A stretch of 64,000 bases of DNA, taken from assembly GCF_002742265.1 (NCBI RefSeq), contig NZ_MDGL01000168.1:1-64000 (forward strand), read 5' to 3'. The translations under genes were made by a program, and so were the position numbers. The notes under the pieces were generated by a model, which ran no database searches, was not told the origin of the DNA, and was given only the letters and a program-made list of their open reading frames with translations. The DNA is from Maribacter sp. 4G9 (lineage in GTDB: Bacteria; Bacteroidota; Bacteroidia; Flavobacteriales; Flavobacteriaceae). Positions 26,002-35,072 of the stretch are shown here, piece by piece; position 1 is the first letter of the stretch, and the number at the start of each line of letters is the position of its first letter.

Positions 26002-26676
26002 TTAGGACCTTTTCTGGGTGATTAGGAAATCCTTCAAGTAATACGGTTCAAAATAAGCGACGTTTTCAAAATTGGTCTTTGTAAATTTCTCGAAGGAAAG
26101 GGATGCCATTTCCTTAGCTGATGGCACAGCTTCAGCATAATATTCCGCATTAGAATTTGTTAGTGTATCCTTTATTTTCTCTGCACCGGACCCTAGAAAA
26201 TGTACCTTACTACCTTTTAAATATTCTTGAAAAGAAGATTCTCCTATTATTTGTGCCTGAGTTCCCCTTATCTCTTTCAAATGGGCATCGAATACTGACG
26301 AGTATACCTCCATACGCCTTGCATCCAAAACAGGTATTACAAAATCACCTTCCGCTATTTTTAGCTGACTGGCCAAACTTTTTAAGGTAGCGATGGATAT
26401 GAGGGGAACATCCAATGCAAAACACAAACCCTTGGCTGCCGATACCCCTATTCTTAAACCAGTATACGAACCTGGCCCTTTGCTAACGGCTATGGCATCT
26501 AAATCCGTCATGGAAAAACCGGACTCATCCATACACTCTTTAATGAACACATGCAGCTGTTCCGCATGGGAATAATTTGGTGTATTGTTCTCCCTAATTG
26601 AAACCACTTCTCCTTTTAAGGACAAACATACGGAGCAGTTGGTGGTAGCTGTTTCAAGATTCAGTATTAAAGCCAT
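26002..26676 (-). CDS. tsaB: tRNA threonylcarbamoyladenosine biosynthesis protein TsaB
   Basis: Protein of 224 residues with the ASKHA-type start ILNLETATTNCSVCLS, then HAEQLHVFIKECM, AVSKGPGSYTGLRIGVSAAKGLCFALDVPL and VIPVLDARRMEVYS. TsaB is the partner that joins TsaD and TsaE to make t6A at position 37 of ANN-decoding tRNAs. A TACCTTTG box at 26681-26688 (minus strand) is so close to the ATG that the message may be nearly leaderless. The gene lies between the mscS terminator and the TolC terminator, so it stands alone. Confidence 0.95.
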   Translation of the reverse strand: MALILNLETATTNCSVCLSLKGEVVSIRENNTPNYSHAEQLHVFIKECMDESGFSMTDLDAIAVSKGPGSYTGLRIGVSAAKGLCFALDVPLISIATLKSLASQLKIAEGDFVIPVLDARRMEVYSSVFDAHLKEIRGTQAQIIGESSFQEYLKGSKVHFLGSGAEKIKDTLTNSNAEYYAEAVPSAKEMASLSFEKFTKTNFENVAYFEPYYLKDFLITQKRS

Positions 26677-26704
26677 GTTTCAAAGGTAGAGAATAAACAC
26701 AAAA

Positions 26705-26731
26705 AAACCTGCAATCATTGATTGCAGGTTT
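26705..26731 (-). terminator. Rho-independent terminator of the export operon
   Basis: AAACCTGCAAT (26705-26715) pairs with ATTGCAGGTTT (26721-26731) around a 5-base loop. On the minus strand the stem is followed by a run of T (plus-strand A run 26699-26707), so it ends the transcript that runs through the TolC-like gene. Confidence 0.85.
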
Positions 26732-26751
26732 ATATTAAATTGACTCGATTT

Positions 26752-28119
26752 TTAGTCTAATGTAACGGGTAGTCCAAAATAAAATTCCAGTATTTTGATC
26801 CTGAAAATATAGTCGTACTTTGTTCGAATCACTTCCGCCTCCGCGTTATCTATGCGTGCCTGTGCTTGGCTATACTCAAAGGAGTTCATCAAACCTACTT
26901 CAAAACGTTCCTTCGCATACTCAAAGGCCAATTTTCTTGCTTCCAAGGTTTTTTCTGCTGCTTCATAAGACTTGGCAGAGGTTTTTACAGCCACATATGC
27001 CTGATTGACCGTATTTTCCAAATCCAACTTATCTTGTTCAAACTGTAACTTGGCGCGTTCGACATCTATTTTCGCCCTATCAATATTATTCCTCGTGCTA
27101 AATCCATTGAAAATTGGAACACTCAACTGTACTCCATAGGATACACCATCGAATATCCATAACTGGTCCGTGAAATTGGGCGTAAAGAATTCCGGTGGAG
27201 ACCCGGGAGGCAGTCCTGCAACAGGTAATAGCGACACGTCAGAATACCTAGTCCTATAATTGGCAAATGCGTCAATGGTAGGCAAAAGAGCACCTTTACG
27301 TATTTGAAGGTCCTTTTCAGCTACCTCTACATTTGCTTTGGATAATTTTATATCATTCCTAAATTCAAGGGCTTTTGAAAAGATTGTACTTGGGGAATTC
27401 GATAATATTTCGGAAGGAGGTACTTCATACGATTCATCGGCCGTGTCAAAATTTTCATAATCCGTGATCTGCATCAACTGAGCTAGGGCAATTTTTGATA
27501 ATAATACCTGTCCTTCGGCATTTATAATTTGTTGTTGCTGATTGGCTGCTGTAGCCTCTATATCCAAGAGATCGCCCATGGGTATTACGCCAGATTCCAC
27601 CAATTCCTTGGTGCGTTTTAAATCCTGCTCCGTTACCGCATATTGGGCCTGGGCGACTTTAAGGCTTTCTTTATTGGAAATCACCTGTAGGTAATTATTG
27701 GCCACATTCAAGCGAATATCATCCTTTAAGTCTTCCAATCTATACTGATTGGCAATGGTATTCAATTTAGACCTGTTCATCTGATGCACGTCCCTCATAC
27801 CGTTAAATAGATTTACACCCGTGGTGATACCCGCGTCTAAGTTATTTTGTGTACTATTCGTCGGCAAGTTGGTTGTTGGGTTAATAGAGAAACCCGTGTT
27901 ACTGGATAAAGTAGTGTTCGCGTTAAGGTTTGGTAGAAAATTACCAAAAGCATCCTTCTCATTTATTTTGGCATTGTCTAGGTCCAATTCAAACTGCTCT
28001 ACGGATAAGTTGTTTTCCACAGCATAGGTGACACACTCTTCCAAGGTCCATTTTTTATTTTGGGCCCATGTAGTCCCCACTACCAAGAACAGTAGTATTG
28101 TGGTTATCGTATACTTCAT
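26752..28119 (-). CDS. TolC-family outer-membrane efflux protein
   Basis: Protein of 455 residues with a signal peptide (about 1-19, TTWAQ) and two OEP repeats rich in long helices (WTLEECVTYAVENNLSVEQ; RNDIKLSKANVEVAEKDL; ERFEVGLMNSFEYSQAQARI). It should form the trimeric outer-membrane channel. It is the last gene of the co-oriented adaptor/permease/ATPase run, 30 bases after the adaptor, and the only such protein there, so it probably serves both halves of the locus. Substrate unknown. Confidence 0.93.
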   Translation of the reverse strand: MKYTITTILLFLVVGTTWAQNKKWTLEECVTYAVENNLSVEQFELDLDNAKINEKDAFGNFLPNLNANTTLSSNTGFSINPTTNLPTNSTQNNLDAGITTGVNLFNGMRDVHQMNRSKLNTIANQYRLEDLKDDIRLNVANNYLQVISNKESLKVAQAQYAVTEQDLKRTKELVESGVIPMGDLLDIEATAANQQQQIINAEGQVLLSKIALAQLMQITDYENFDTADESYEVPPSEILSNSPSTIFSKALEFRNDIKLSKANVEVAEKDLQIRKGALLPTIDAFANYRTRYSDVSLLPVAGLPPGSPPEFFTPNFTDQLWIFDGVSYGVQLSVPIFNGFSTRNNIDRAKIDVERAKLQFEQDKLDLENTVNQAYVAVKTSAKSYEAAEKTLEARKLAFEYAKERFEVGLMNSFEYSQAQARIDNAEAEVIRTKYDYIFRIKILEFYFGLPVTLD

Positions 28120-28149
28120 TTTTTGATTATTTATTTTGATTGATGATGA

Positions 28150-29286
28150 TTATTCAGTCTCTGTTTCGTCTTCACCTTTTTTAATAGGCTCCGTCTTGTT
28201 CCATTGCTTAACCTTGTCCTCCTCTGTAAGACCGGACACAATTTCTACGTTGACCCCATCGGAAATACCGATTTCTATATCCCTTCGCTCAAATTTTTGA
28301 TCGCTGACAGCGCCTACGGAAACTTCCACATATGGTTTATTGGTAGACTTGTCAAATTGTAACAAGGCTTCTGGGATTACCAGTATATTTTCCTTTTTCT
28401 CCAATACAATGGAGGCATTGGCACTGTAGCCGGCGCGGATAAAAACACTATCAGGTATAGCCACATCACATTCTATCTTAAACTGCACGGCCCCAGCCTC
28501 CTCTACGCCCTTGGGCGCAATGAATTTGAGCTTGGCATCGAGCTCCGTACCTTCTAGGGCACCTAAAGTAATCTTAAGCGTGCTGCCCTCGGATAGTTTG
28601 CCAACTTCGCCCTCGTCTACTTTTCCCTCAAAGATCATCTTGCCCAAATCGGCTACCGAGGCAATGGTTGTACCATCGTTAAAGTTGTTGCTCTGTATTA
28701 CCTGGTCACCCTCCTTTACCGGAATTTCCAGAATGGTACCGGAAACAGTGGCCCTAATATTAGTGTTAGCCGCTGCAGATCCACCAATGGAGCCCCGTCG
28801 TATGATTTGGTAGTCCGCATCAGCGTTCTTTAGTTCCTGCTCTGCTTGCTCAAATACCAATTTCTGGTTAATGAAGTCTTGATTGGACACAACTCCCTTA
28901 TCGTAAAGAGTCTTATTTCGCTCATATTCTATCTTGGCATTATTGAGGGCCAATTGGGCGTTGCGTACGCGGCCCTGAGCTTGGTACAACGCTTGTTCAT
29001 TGGGTACCACTTTAATAACGGCTATAAGGTCGCCTGCCTTTATCTGGGCCCCTTCCTCAACCAAAATTTTATCTATGATACCTGTAATCTGAGGCTTTAT
29101 CTCCACTTCATCCTCTGGGATGACCTTACCCGTAGCCACCGTCTTCTTTTCTATAGATGAAGTAAATGGCTGTTGTGTCTCGAAGGTTACGGCGGCCTTG
29201 CTATTGCTCTTTATGAAAAATACAGCGGCCCATAACGCTCCAAGGACCAAAACCCCGATAAGAATGTATTTTAAAATCTTGTTCAT
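28150..29286 (-). CDS. MacA-like periplasmic adaptor protein (second copy of locus)
   Basis: Protein of 378 residues from ATG at 29286, which gives a clean N-terminal membrane anchor (KILKYILIGVLVLGALWAAVFF). Adaptor layout: lipoyl-like halves (ATGKVIPEDEVEIKPQITG and PVKEGDQVIQS), a coiled-coil hairpin (about 100-175) and beta-barrel domains (AGYSANASIVLEKKENILVIPE). It bridges the permeases and the TolC-like channel. It resembles the adaptor at 32620-33735 closely in order and motifs (both have SNxFNxGTTIA and FERRDIELGISDGxNVEV-type ends), which suggests duplication of the whole block. Confidence 0.92.
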   Translation of the reverse strand: MNKILKYILIGVLVLGALWAAVFFIKSNSKAAVTFETQQPFTSSIEKKTVATGKVIPEDEVEIKPQITGIIDKILVEEGAQIKAGDLIAVIKVVPNEQALYQAQGRVRNAQLALNNAKIEYERNKTLYDKGVVSNQDFINQKLVFEQAEQELKNADADYQIIRRGSIGGSAAANTNIRATVSGTILEIPVKEGDQVIQSNNFNDGTTIASVADLGKMIFEGKVDEGEVGKLSEGSTLKITLGALEGTELDAKLKFIAPKGVEEAGAVQFKIECDVAIPDSVFIRAGYSANASIVLEKKENILVIPEALLQFDKSTNKPYVEVSVGAVSDQKFERRDIEIGISDGVNVEIVSGLTEEDKVKQWNKTEPIKKGEDETETE

Positions 29287-29326
29287 TTTAGTGTATTTAT
29301 TAGTTGTATTGATTTTTAGTTGTTTT

Positions 29327-30589
29327 TTATTCTTCCCTAAGCGCGTCAATTGGCTTAATGCTTACCGCCCGTTGCGCAGGAATAAGCCCTATGAGAACGC
29401 CCAAGACCACCATGAGCAACAAGGAACCTATTACATAAGGCACCGGCACCGTTGGATTCGTATAGGGCATTTCCACATTTTGGGTAAGCATATCGATCAA
29501 TTTCAAGGTAAGCGCACCCATGATAATGCCTATGATACCAGCCAACAAAGTCAAGAAAAGGGATTCAATAAGGATTTGGTTCCTCACGTTATTGGGGGTA
29601 GCACCCAAGGCCCTTCTAACCCCTAATTCCTTGGTCCGTTCCTTTACGGATATCAGTAGTATATTACCAATACCAATAACACCCGCAAGAATTGTGGCGA
29701 TACCTACAATTAGCGATAAAAAAGTAAGACCATTGGAAAACCCAAAAATCTTTTTAAATACCTCACCCAAGTTAAAGGAACCTATGGCTTTTTCATCCGT
29801 AGGGTCTACTTTATGTATTCTTCTCAAAGTCGCTTTGATATCGGCCTCTACTTTTACCACGTCTGCATTATCAGCCGCAGCAACGGTGAACCACGCCACA
29901 TTGTTGCCGGTATTGTACAATTTTTTGTAGGTGGTAAAGGGGATAAAAATATCACTGTCATTATCAAATGGCCCGCCACCGGCAAACTTGTGCACGCCCA
30001 CCACCTGAAAATTGACCTCCTCTATCTCAATGAACTTTCCTATGGGGTCCTCATCCGTTTCAAAGAGTTCCTTTTGAGTTCGCTCACCAATGACACAGAC
30101 CTTACGTTCCTTTTCTATGTCCTCATCATTGATAAAGCGGCCCCCATCATATATTTTTTTTGTGGCAATCTTGGTAAACTCGGGGAAGTCTCCAAAAACC
30201 GAATAATTGCCTGTACGGAGCCCTCTGGAAATCACCCCTGGACTGGACCCGAAGACCCCTCTGACATTTCTGGGGGCCAAGGCCACAATTTCCGGTATTT
30301 GGCGACGCAGCACCTCCGCATCCTCCAGTTTCAACTGAATCTGTCTTCCGGTTTTAAACCCCGCATAGGGCTTACTGGTACTCTGGGCCCATATAAACAT
30401 ACTGTTTCTTGCCACTGTTTCAAACTCCTTTTCAAAACCATTGTCCAACCCTTTGGATGCTCCAGATAGTCCAATATAAATATAGATTCCTATGAATACC
30501 CCCAACATGGTCAGGAAGGTGCGCAATCTATTCTTTTTGATAGATTGAAAAATCTCGCGCCAGGTATCTCCATCAAACAGCTGTTTCAT
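29327..30589 (-). CDS. MacB-type ABC transporter permease (1)
   Basis: Protein of 420 residues: helix 1 (about 22-42), a large periplasmic MacB_PCD domain (about 45-245), then three helices in the FtsX domain with the coupling signature KERTKELGVRRALGATPNNV and the ending AQRAVSIKPIDALREE. It has no ATPase domain, so it must use the separate ATPase at 31819-32520. It starts one base after the stop of the next permease, so the two are made together and probably form a heterodimer. Likely exports a lipid, peptide or drug-like compound; substrate unknown. Confidence 0.92.
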   Translation of the reverse strand: MKQLFDGDTWREIFQSIKKNRLRTFLTMLGVFIGIYIYIGLSGASKGLDNGFEKEFETVARNSMFIWAQSTSKPYAGFKTGRQIQLKLEDAEVLRRQIPEIVALAPRNVRGVFGSSPGVISRGLRTGNYSVFGDFPEFTKIATKKIYDGGRFINDEDIEKERKVCVIGERTQKELFETDEDPIGKFIEIEEVNFQVVGVHKFAGGGPFDNDSDIFIPFTTYKKLYNTGNNVAWFTVAAADNADVVKVEADIKATLRRIHKVDPTDEKAIGSFNLGEVFKKIFGFSNGLTFLSLIVGIATILAGVIGIGNILLISVKERTKELGVRRALGATPNNVRNQILIESLFLTLLAGIIGIIMGALTLKLIDMLTQNVEMPYTNPTVPVPYVIGSLLLMVVLGVLIGLIPAQRAVSIKPIDALREE

Positions 30590-30590
30590 C

Positions 30591-31826
30591 TTATTCGTCC
30601 CTTAGTGCTACAATCGGTTTTATCTTGGCCGCTCTTTTTGCGGGCAAATATGCGGCCACTGCACCGCAAAGTATCAAAAGGATGGTCACAAAAATTGCAG
30701 TTCCAGCATTAATGGACGGATTAGTGATAAAATAATCATCCTCCAATACCTTGCCCGCTATGGCGTTCAATGTCACAATGCCCAGGACCATCCCAATAAA
30801 TCCAAAGATGGTGGTAATAAATATGGATTCCAACAAGATGGTGCCAGTAATGATCTTGGGCGTAGCCCCCATGGCCTTACGAATGCCAATTTCCTTGGTA
30901 CGTTCCTTGACTACAAACACCATGATGTTGCTAATTCCCAAAATGCCCGATATAATTACTGCAAATGCAATACCGGAAATAATCATTTTCAGCACATTGG
31001 CAAATTGCTGGTTACGCTTTAGATTATCCGCCACGTTTTCTATCCGGATACCTCTAGGATCCTCAGGGCTAACTACCTTGTTCTTTCGTAAAAAGGTATC
31101 CAAATCTCTTTGGAATTTCATAGAACCGGAATATCCAATGGCCTCATTAAAGGCCAGGGTAATCTGGTCTATTTTGTCGTTATTACCCTCAATGAGCTGT
31201 CTGGTGGTAAAAGGAATAAAAATATACCGTTCCTCATTATCTCCCCCATCATCTTGAAAAACACCAATTACTTTGAAGGCACTACCTCCAATGTCTATAT
31301 ACGCCCCCAGGCTCTCTCGCCCTTGGAAGAGGTCCTTTTCCACCATTCTGCCAATGACAGCATACTTGGTCCGTTCCCTGATATCAGTGGCATTCAAGTA
31401 GCGACCCTTCATCATGATGGTCTTTTCCGCAAACTGCATTCCAGGCCCTACAGCACGGGTGGTATAGTTGTCCGATTTCTCCTTAAATGTAACGAAGGCA
31501 CTGCGTTGAATCTGGGGGGTTACATAGTCTATCAAGGGTGCGAATTGATTAGTAATCTGCTCCAAATCATCATTTTTGAACTCGATTTGCCGTTTGGCCT
31601 TAAAACCGCCATAGGGCAGAGTGGTCTCAGAAGGATATATCCTAAAGATATTGGTGGCATCATCCCCAAAAAACTTCATGAAGGTATTGTTTAGGCCGTT
31701 GCCCATTCCATATAAGGAAACATAAATAAAAATACCCAAAGCTACGGTGAAGCCCGTAAGAAAAGTCCTCAACTTATTCTTTTGTATCGCTTTGAATATT
31801 TCCCACCAGGTATCTATACTAAACAT
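30591..31826 (-). CDS. MacB-type ABC transporter permease (2)
   Basis: Protein of 411 residues with the same layout as its neighbour: N-terminal helix, MacB_PCD periplasmic domain, three C-terminal helices with KERTKEIGIRKAMGATPKII and the ending AKRAAKIKPIVALRDE. Its ATG overlaps the ATPase stop by eight bases, which links the two translationally and marks the pair as working units of one transporter. Confidence 0.92.
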   Translation of the reverse strand: MFSIDTWWEIFKAIQKNKLRTFLTGFTVALGIFIYVSLYGMGNGLNNTFMKFFGDDATNIFRIYPSETTLPYGGFKAKRQIEFKNDDLEQITNQFAPLIDYVTPQIQRSAFVTFKEKSDNYTTRAVGPGMQFAEKTIMMKGRYLNATDIRERTKYAVIGRMVEKDLFQGRESLGAYIDIGGSAFKVIGVFQDDGGDNEERYIFIPFTTRQLIEGNNDKIDQITLAFNEAIGYSGSMKFQRDLDTFLRKNKVVSPEDPRGIRIENVADNLKRNQQFANVLKMIISGIAFAVIISGILGISNIMVFVVKERTKEIGIRKAMGATPKIITGTILLESIFITTIFGFIGMVLGIVTLNAIAGKVLEDDYFITNPSINAGTAIFVTILLILCGAVAAYLPAKRAAKIKPIVALRDE

Positions 31827-32520
31827 ATTGTGAAGCTCTAACCTGTTCCACTTTCTTATCCTCTACGATGACCCCATCCTTTAAATGCACTATACGTTTG
31901 CACATATGGGCAATATCCTCCTCATGGGTAACCACCAGTATGGTATTTCCTTGGTCATTGATTTTCTGAATAAGATCCATAACTTCGTAGGAAGTAGTAC
32001 TGTCCAATGCCCCTGTAGGTTCATCCGCTAATAAAACTTTGGGTTCAGCAGCCATAGCTCGGGCGATGGCAACCCTCTGCTTCTGTCCACCTGAAAGCTC
32101 ACTGGGCAAGTGTGTTGCCCATTGCTTGAGACCCACTTGCTCCAAATATTTTAGGGCCTTTTCTTGACGTTCCTTTCGTCCCACTTTTTGATAATATAAT
32201 GGTAAGGCCACATTCTCCAAGGCACTTTTATAATTGATCAAATTGAAGGATTGAAATATAAAGCCCAAAAACTTATTTCTGTATTGGGCCGCTTTGGTCT
32301 CGTTCAAGTTCTTTATGGGCACACCATCCAAGGTGTAGCTTCCCTCGTCAAGTTCATCCAACATGCCCAGAATATTTAATAAAGTGGACTTCCCAGATCC
32401 CGAAGATCCCATGATGGCCACCAACTCGCCCTCTTCCACGGAAAAATTGATGCCCTTAAGAACATGTAAGGAGTTTTTGCCCATTTTGTAGGACTTATGA
32501 AGATTTTTTATTTCGATCAT
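31819..32520 (-). CDS. MacB/LolD-type ABC transporter ATP-binding protein
   Basis: Protein of 233 residues with Walker A GSSGSGKST (38-46), Q-loop FIFQSFNLI, ABC signature LSGGQKQRVAIARAM, Walker B VLLADEPTGALD and the switch His in VVTHEED. The family powers MacB, LolCDE and FtsEX type permeases. It is the only ATPase in the locus although four permeases are coded, so it may energise all of them, unless another ATPase is used from elsewhere. Confidence 0.95.
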   Translation of the reverse strand: MIEIKNLHKSYKMGKNSLHVLKGINFSVEEGELVAIMGSSGSGKSTLLNILGMLDELDEGSYTLDGVPIKNLNETKAAQYRNKFLGFIFQSFNLINYKSALENVALPLYYQKVGRKERQEKALKYLEQVGLKQWATHLPSELSGGQKQRVAIARAMAAEPKVLLADEPTGALDSTTSYEVMDLIQKINDQGNTILVVTHEEDIAHMCKRIVHLKDGVIVEDKKVEQVRASQYV

Positions 32521-32552
32521 GTTGGTTATTGTTTTAGACTGTAGCTATATTC

Positions 32553-32571
32553 AAGTCTAATCGTTAGACTT
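32553..32571. promoter_or_regulatory. Inverted repeat between the adaptor and ATPase genes
   Basis: AAGTCTAA (32553-32560), TCG, TTAGACTT (32564-32571); a further TTAGACT half-site lies at 32534-32540. It is inside the 99-base gap before the ATPase gene, with no T-tract after it on the minus strand. It could be an operator for a second promoter of the locus or a small mRNA hairpin. Confidence 0.4.
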
Positions 32572-32619
32572 ACGTTCTTTATTTTTGTTACAAGAAAAAA
32601 CAGAAAAATCCCTTCTATT

Positions 32620-33735
32620 CTAATTTTGGGCGAATTCATCCGCTTTAATCGCGTTCCAGACCTTTATTTTATCGCTTTTCGAAATACCGGATTTGACTTC
32701 TACATTAATACCGTCACTTATACCCAGTTCAATATCCCTACGTTCAAATTGTTGGTCACCGGTCTCCACTTCCACAAATGGTTTTTTGGTCTTACCATCA
32801 AACTGAACCAATGCTTCCTTAACGGCAAGAACACTATCGGCACGAGCTAGAATAATTGACGCATTGGCACTTAGTCCAGCGCGGATAAAAACGGAATCCT
32901 GTTTTTGTAATGTTCCCTTGATCTCAAATTGTATCGCTCCATTTTCAGCCTTACCCTTTGGGGCAATGTAATCCAATACAGCTTTGAAAACAGCGTTTTC
33001 AATGGCTCCAACGGTGATTTCCAATGGTAGGTCTTCCTTTATTTTCCCAACTTCGGATTCGTCTACCTTACCTTCAAAAATCATTTTGTCCACATCGGCT
33101 ATGGCAGCAATGGTCGTTCCTTCATTAAAGGTATTGCTCTCGATAACCTGATTCCCAACCTCTACGGGAACTTCCAATACCATACCGCTTACTGTAGCCC
33201 TTATTTGGGTATTTGCGGCATTTCCATAACCTTGGGTCGTTCCGGTCTTTACAATATCAAACCTCTTATTTGCAGCACCATAAGCCTGCTTGGCCTGGTC
33301 ATAGGCAACTTGGGCCCTTTCCAAATCCACTTGGGAAATGACACCTTTTGAAAATAGATTTTTTTGACGCTCCAAATTACGTAGTTGATCGTCCAAGCCT
33401 ATTTTAGCCTCATCGATGGCGTTTCTGGCATCGTTCAAAGCATTTAAATTTGGGACAACCTTAATAAGACAAATTAAATCCCCGGATTTTACATAATCCC
33501 CACCTTCCACATAAATTTCCTCTATAACCCCTGAAATATTGGGCTTGATCAAAACTTCTTCCAATGGTAAGATACTGCCGGTTGCCACGGTCTTTTTCAC
33601 AATAGTCTCCGTTGTGGGTGTCTCTGTCTCATAAACTACGGGGTCCTCCGCATTTTTTTGATATAAATAGTACATCGCTCCACCAAAGGCGACTACAATG
33701 AACAGTAAAATAAAAATGGTTACTTTTTTCTTCAT
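32620..33735 (-). CDS. MacA-like periplasmic adaptor protein (first copy of locus)
   Basis: Protein of 371 residues with an N-terminal anchor (TIFILLFIVVAFGGAMYYLY), lipoyl-like domain (ATGSILPLEEVLIKPNISGVIEE), coiled-coil hairpin (about 95-170), and barrel domains ending in FERRDIELGISDGINVEVKSG. It is the paralogue of the adaptor at 28150-29286 and follows the two upstream permeases by 42 bases. Confidence 0.92.
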   Translation of the reverse strand: MKKKVTIFILLFIVVAFGGAMYYLYQKNAEDPVVYETETPTTETIVKKTVATGSILPLEEVLIKPNISGVIEEIYVEGGDYVKSGDLICLIKVVPNLNALNDARNAIDEAKIGLDDQLRNLERQKNLFSKGVISQVDLERAQVAYDQAKQAYGAANKRFDIVKTGTTQGYGNAANTQIRATVSGMVLEVPVEVGNQVIESNTFNEGTTIAAIADVDKMIFEGKVDESEVGKIKEDLPLEITVGAIENAVFKAVLDYIAPKGKAENGAIQFEIKGTLQKQDSVFIRAGLSANASIILARADSVLAVKEALVQFDGKTKKPFVEVETGDQQFERRDIELGISDGINVEVKSGISKSDKIKVWNAIKADEFAQN

Positions 33736-33777
33736 TTTTTAGTTGGATTGATTGATCAATATTTTAAATTCCTTCTA

Positions 33778-35034
33778 TCATTCGTTTCTTAACGCTTCTA
33801 TCGGTCTAATTTTGATAGCACTATTGGCCGGTAAAAAACCTGCCAGTAATCCCGATACCACCAATATCAACAATGCACTGACCACCACGCCTAAACTAAC
33901 ACTTGGGTTTAGGAACATATCCACGGGTCCCACCGCGTTCAACAGGGTATTTATGCCATAAATACTAAGAGCTCCAAATATAATTCCTATCATACCGGAC
34001 ATTATGGTCAAAAAGACGGATTCCATCAATACTTGCAAACGTATAGACCATGGATCCTCCCCTAATGCCCGCCTGATTCCTATTTCCTTTGTCCGTTCCT
34101 TTATTACAATCAACATGATATTGCTCACCCCTATGATTCCCGAAATCAATACCAAAATTCCTACGAAATACGCCACAAATCGCAAGGCCCCAAATAAGCT
34201 TTGCACCCGATTGAACTGTTCGTACAAATCAAAATAACCAATGGCCCGTTCATCCTTGGGATGTATTTTTCGGCTTTGCTTTACGGTATTTACAATTTTC
34301 TCCGTCAGATTACTGATGGAACTGCCATCTTTGGCCGTAATAGCCATCCAGCCAACATTGTCCGCACGATTAAAGGCCTGTGAAAAAGTCGTAAATGGCA
34401 TAAAAATCTGGCGCTCACTATTTTCTCCTCCACCATTGCTTGTTTTTTCCTTGTAAATACCAACGACCATAAAATTTATACCACTGATCTTAAGGTATGT
34501 ACCCAATACCTCCTCGTCGTCGTTATAAAGTTCGTCCCGAATACGATTTCCGATCACAACGACTTTTCGCTTTTCCTTGATATCATTATGGTTAAAGAAA
34601 CGTCCATGGGTAACGTACATTGGATTTTGCTCTATTATTTCTGGGTAGTCGCCAAAGACCCTATACCTACCGGTCTCGGTCCCCCTGACTACATTATCTC
34701 CTTCCTCCAAGCGAATACTATTTCGAGGGGATAAGATTCTTAGTTCCGGAATGTTCTGTCGTAAGAGCTCCACATCCTCCAGTTTAAAATTGAAATTGCG
34801 CCCTTCCGGCAATCCCTCAAAGGCCATGGATGTAGTTTCGGTCCACATGAAAATTGTATTGGTGGCCACACCATTAAAATCCTGCCTAATGCCATTTTCC
34901 AGTCCTTTACCCGCCGCCAATAAAATGATTAGGATAAAGATGCCCCATCCCACCCCGAAAGCCGTTGCAATGGTCCGCACCACGTTGCTAGACATTACTT
35001 CCACAATTTCCTTCCAACGATCTTTATTGAACAT
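33778..35034 (-). CDS. MacB-type ABC transporter permease (3)
   Basis: Protein of 418 residues: N-terminal helix, MacB_PCD domain with the ATNTIFMW and GRNFNFKLEDVE stretches, three C-terminal helices with KERTKEIGIRRALGEDPWSI, and the ending NSAIKIRPIEALRNE. Follows permease 4 by 38 bases. Same family as permeases 1 and 2 with similar internal motifs (TxxxMPFTTF), consistent with duplication of a permease pair. Confidence 0.92.
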   Translation of the reverse strand: MFNKDRWKEIVEVMSSNVVRTIATAFGVGWGIFILIILLAAGKGLENGIRQDFNGVATNTIFMWTETTSMAFEGLPEGRNFNFKLEDVELLRQNIPELRILSPRNSIRLEEGDNVVRGTETGRYRVFGDYPEIIEQNPMYVTHGRFFNHNDIKEKRKVVVIGNRIRDELYNDDEEVLGTYLKISGINFMVVGIYKEKTSNGGGENSERQIFMPFTTFSQAFNRADNVGWMAITAKDGSSISNLTEKIVNTVKQSRKIHPKDERAIGYFDLYEQFNRVQSLFGALRFVAYFVGILVLISGIIGVSNIMLIVIKERTKEIGIRRALGEDPWSIRLQVLMESVFLTIMSGMIGIIFGALSIYGINTLLNAVGPVDMFLNPSVSLGVVVSALLILVVSGLLAGFLPANSAIKIRPIEALRNE

Positions 35035-35072
35035 GGGTTACTACTCTATCATTATTTGATTTTATCTTCATG

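Noticed and set aside
29813-30469. Open frame of 218 codons opposite permease 1
   Set aside because: Antisense shadow of the FtsX-type permease; no plausible protein features.
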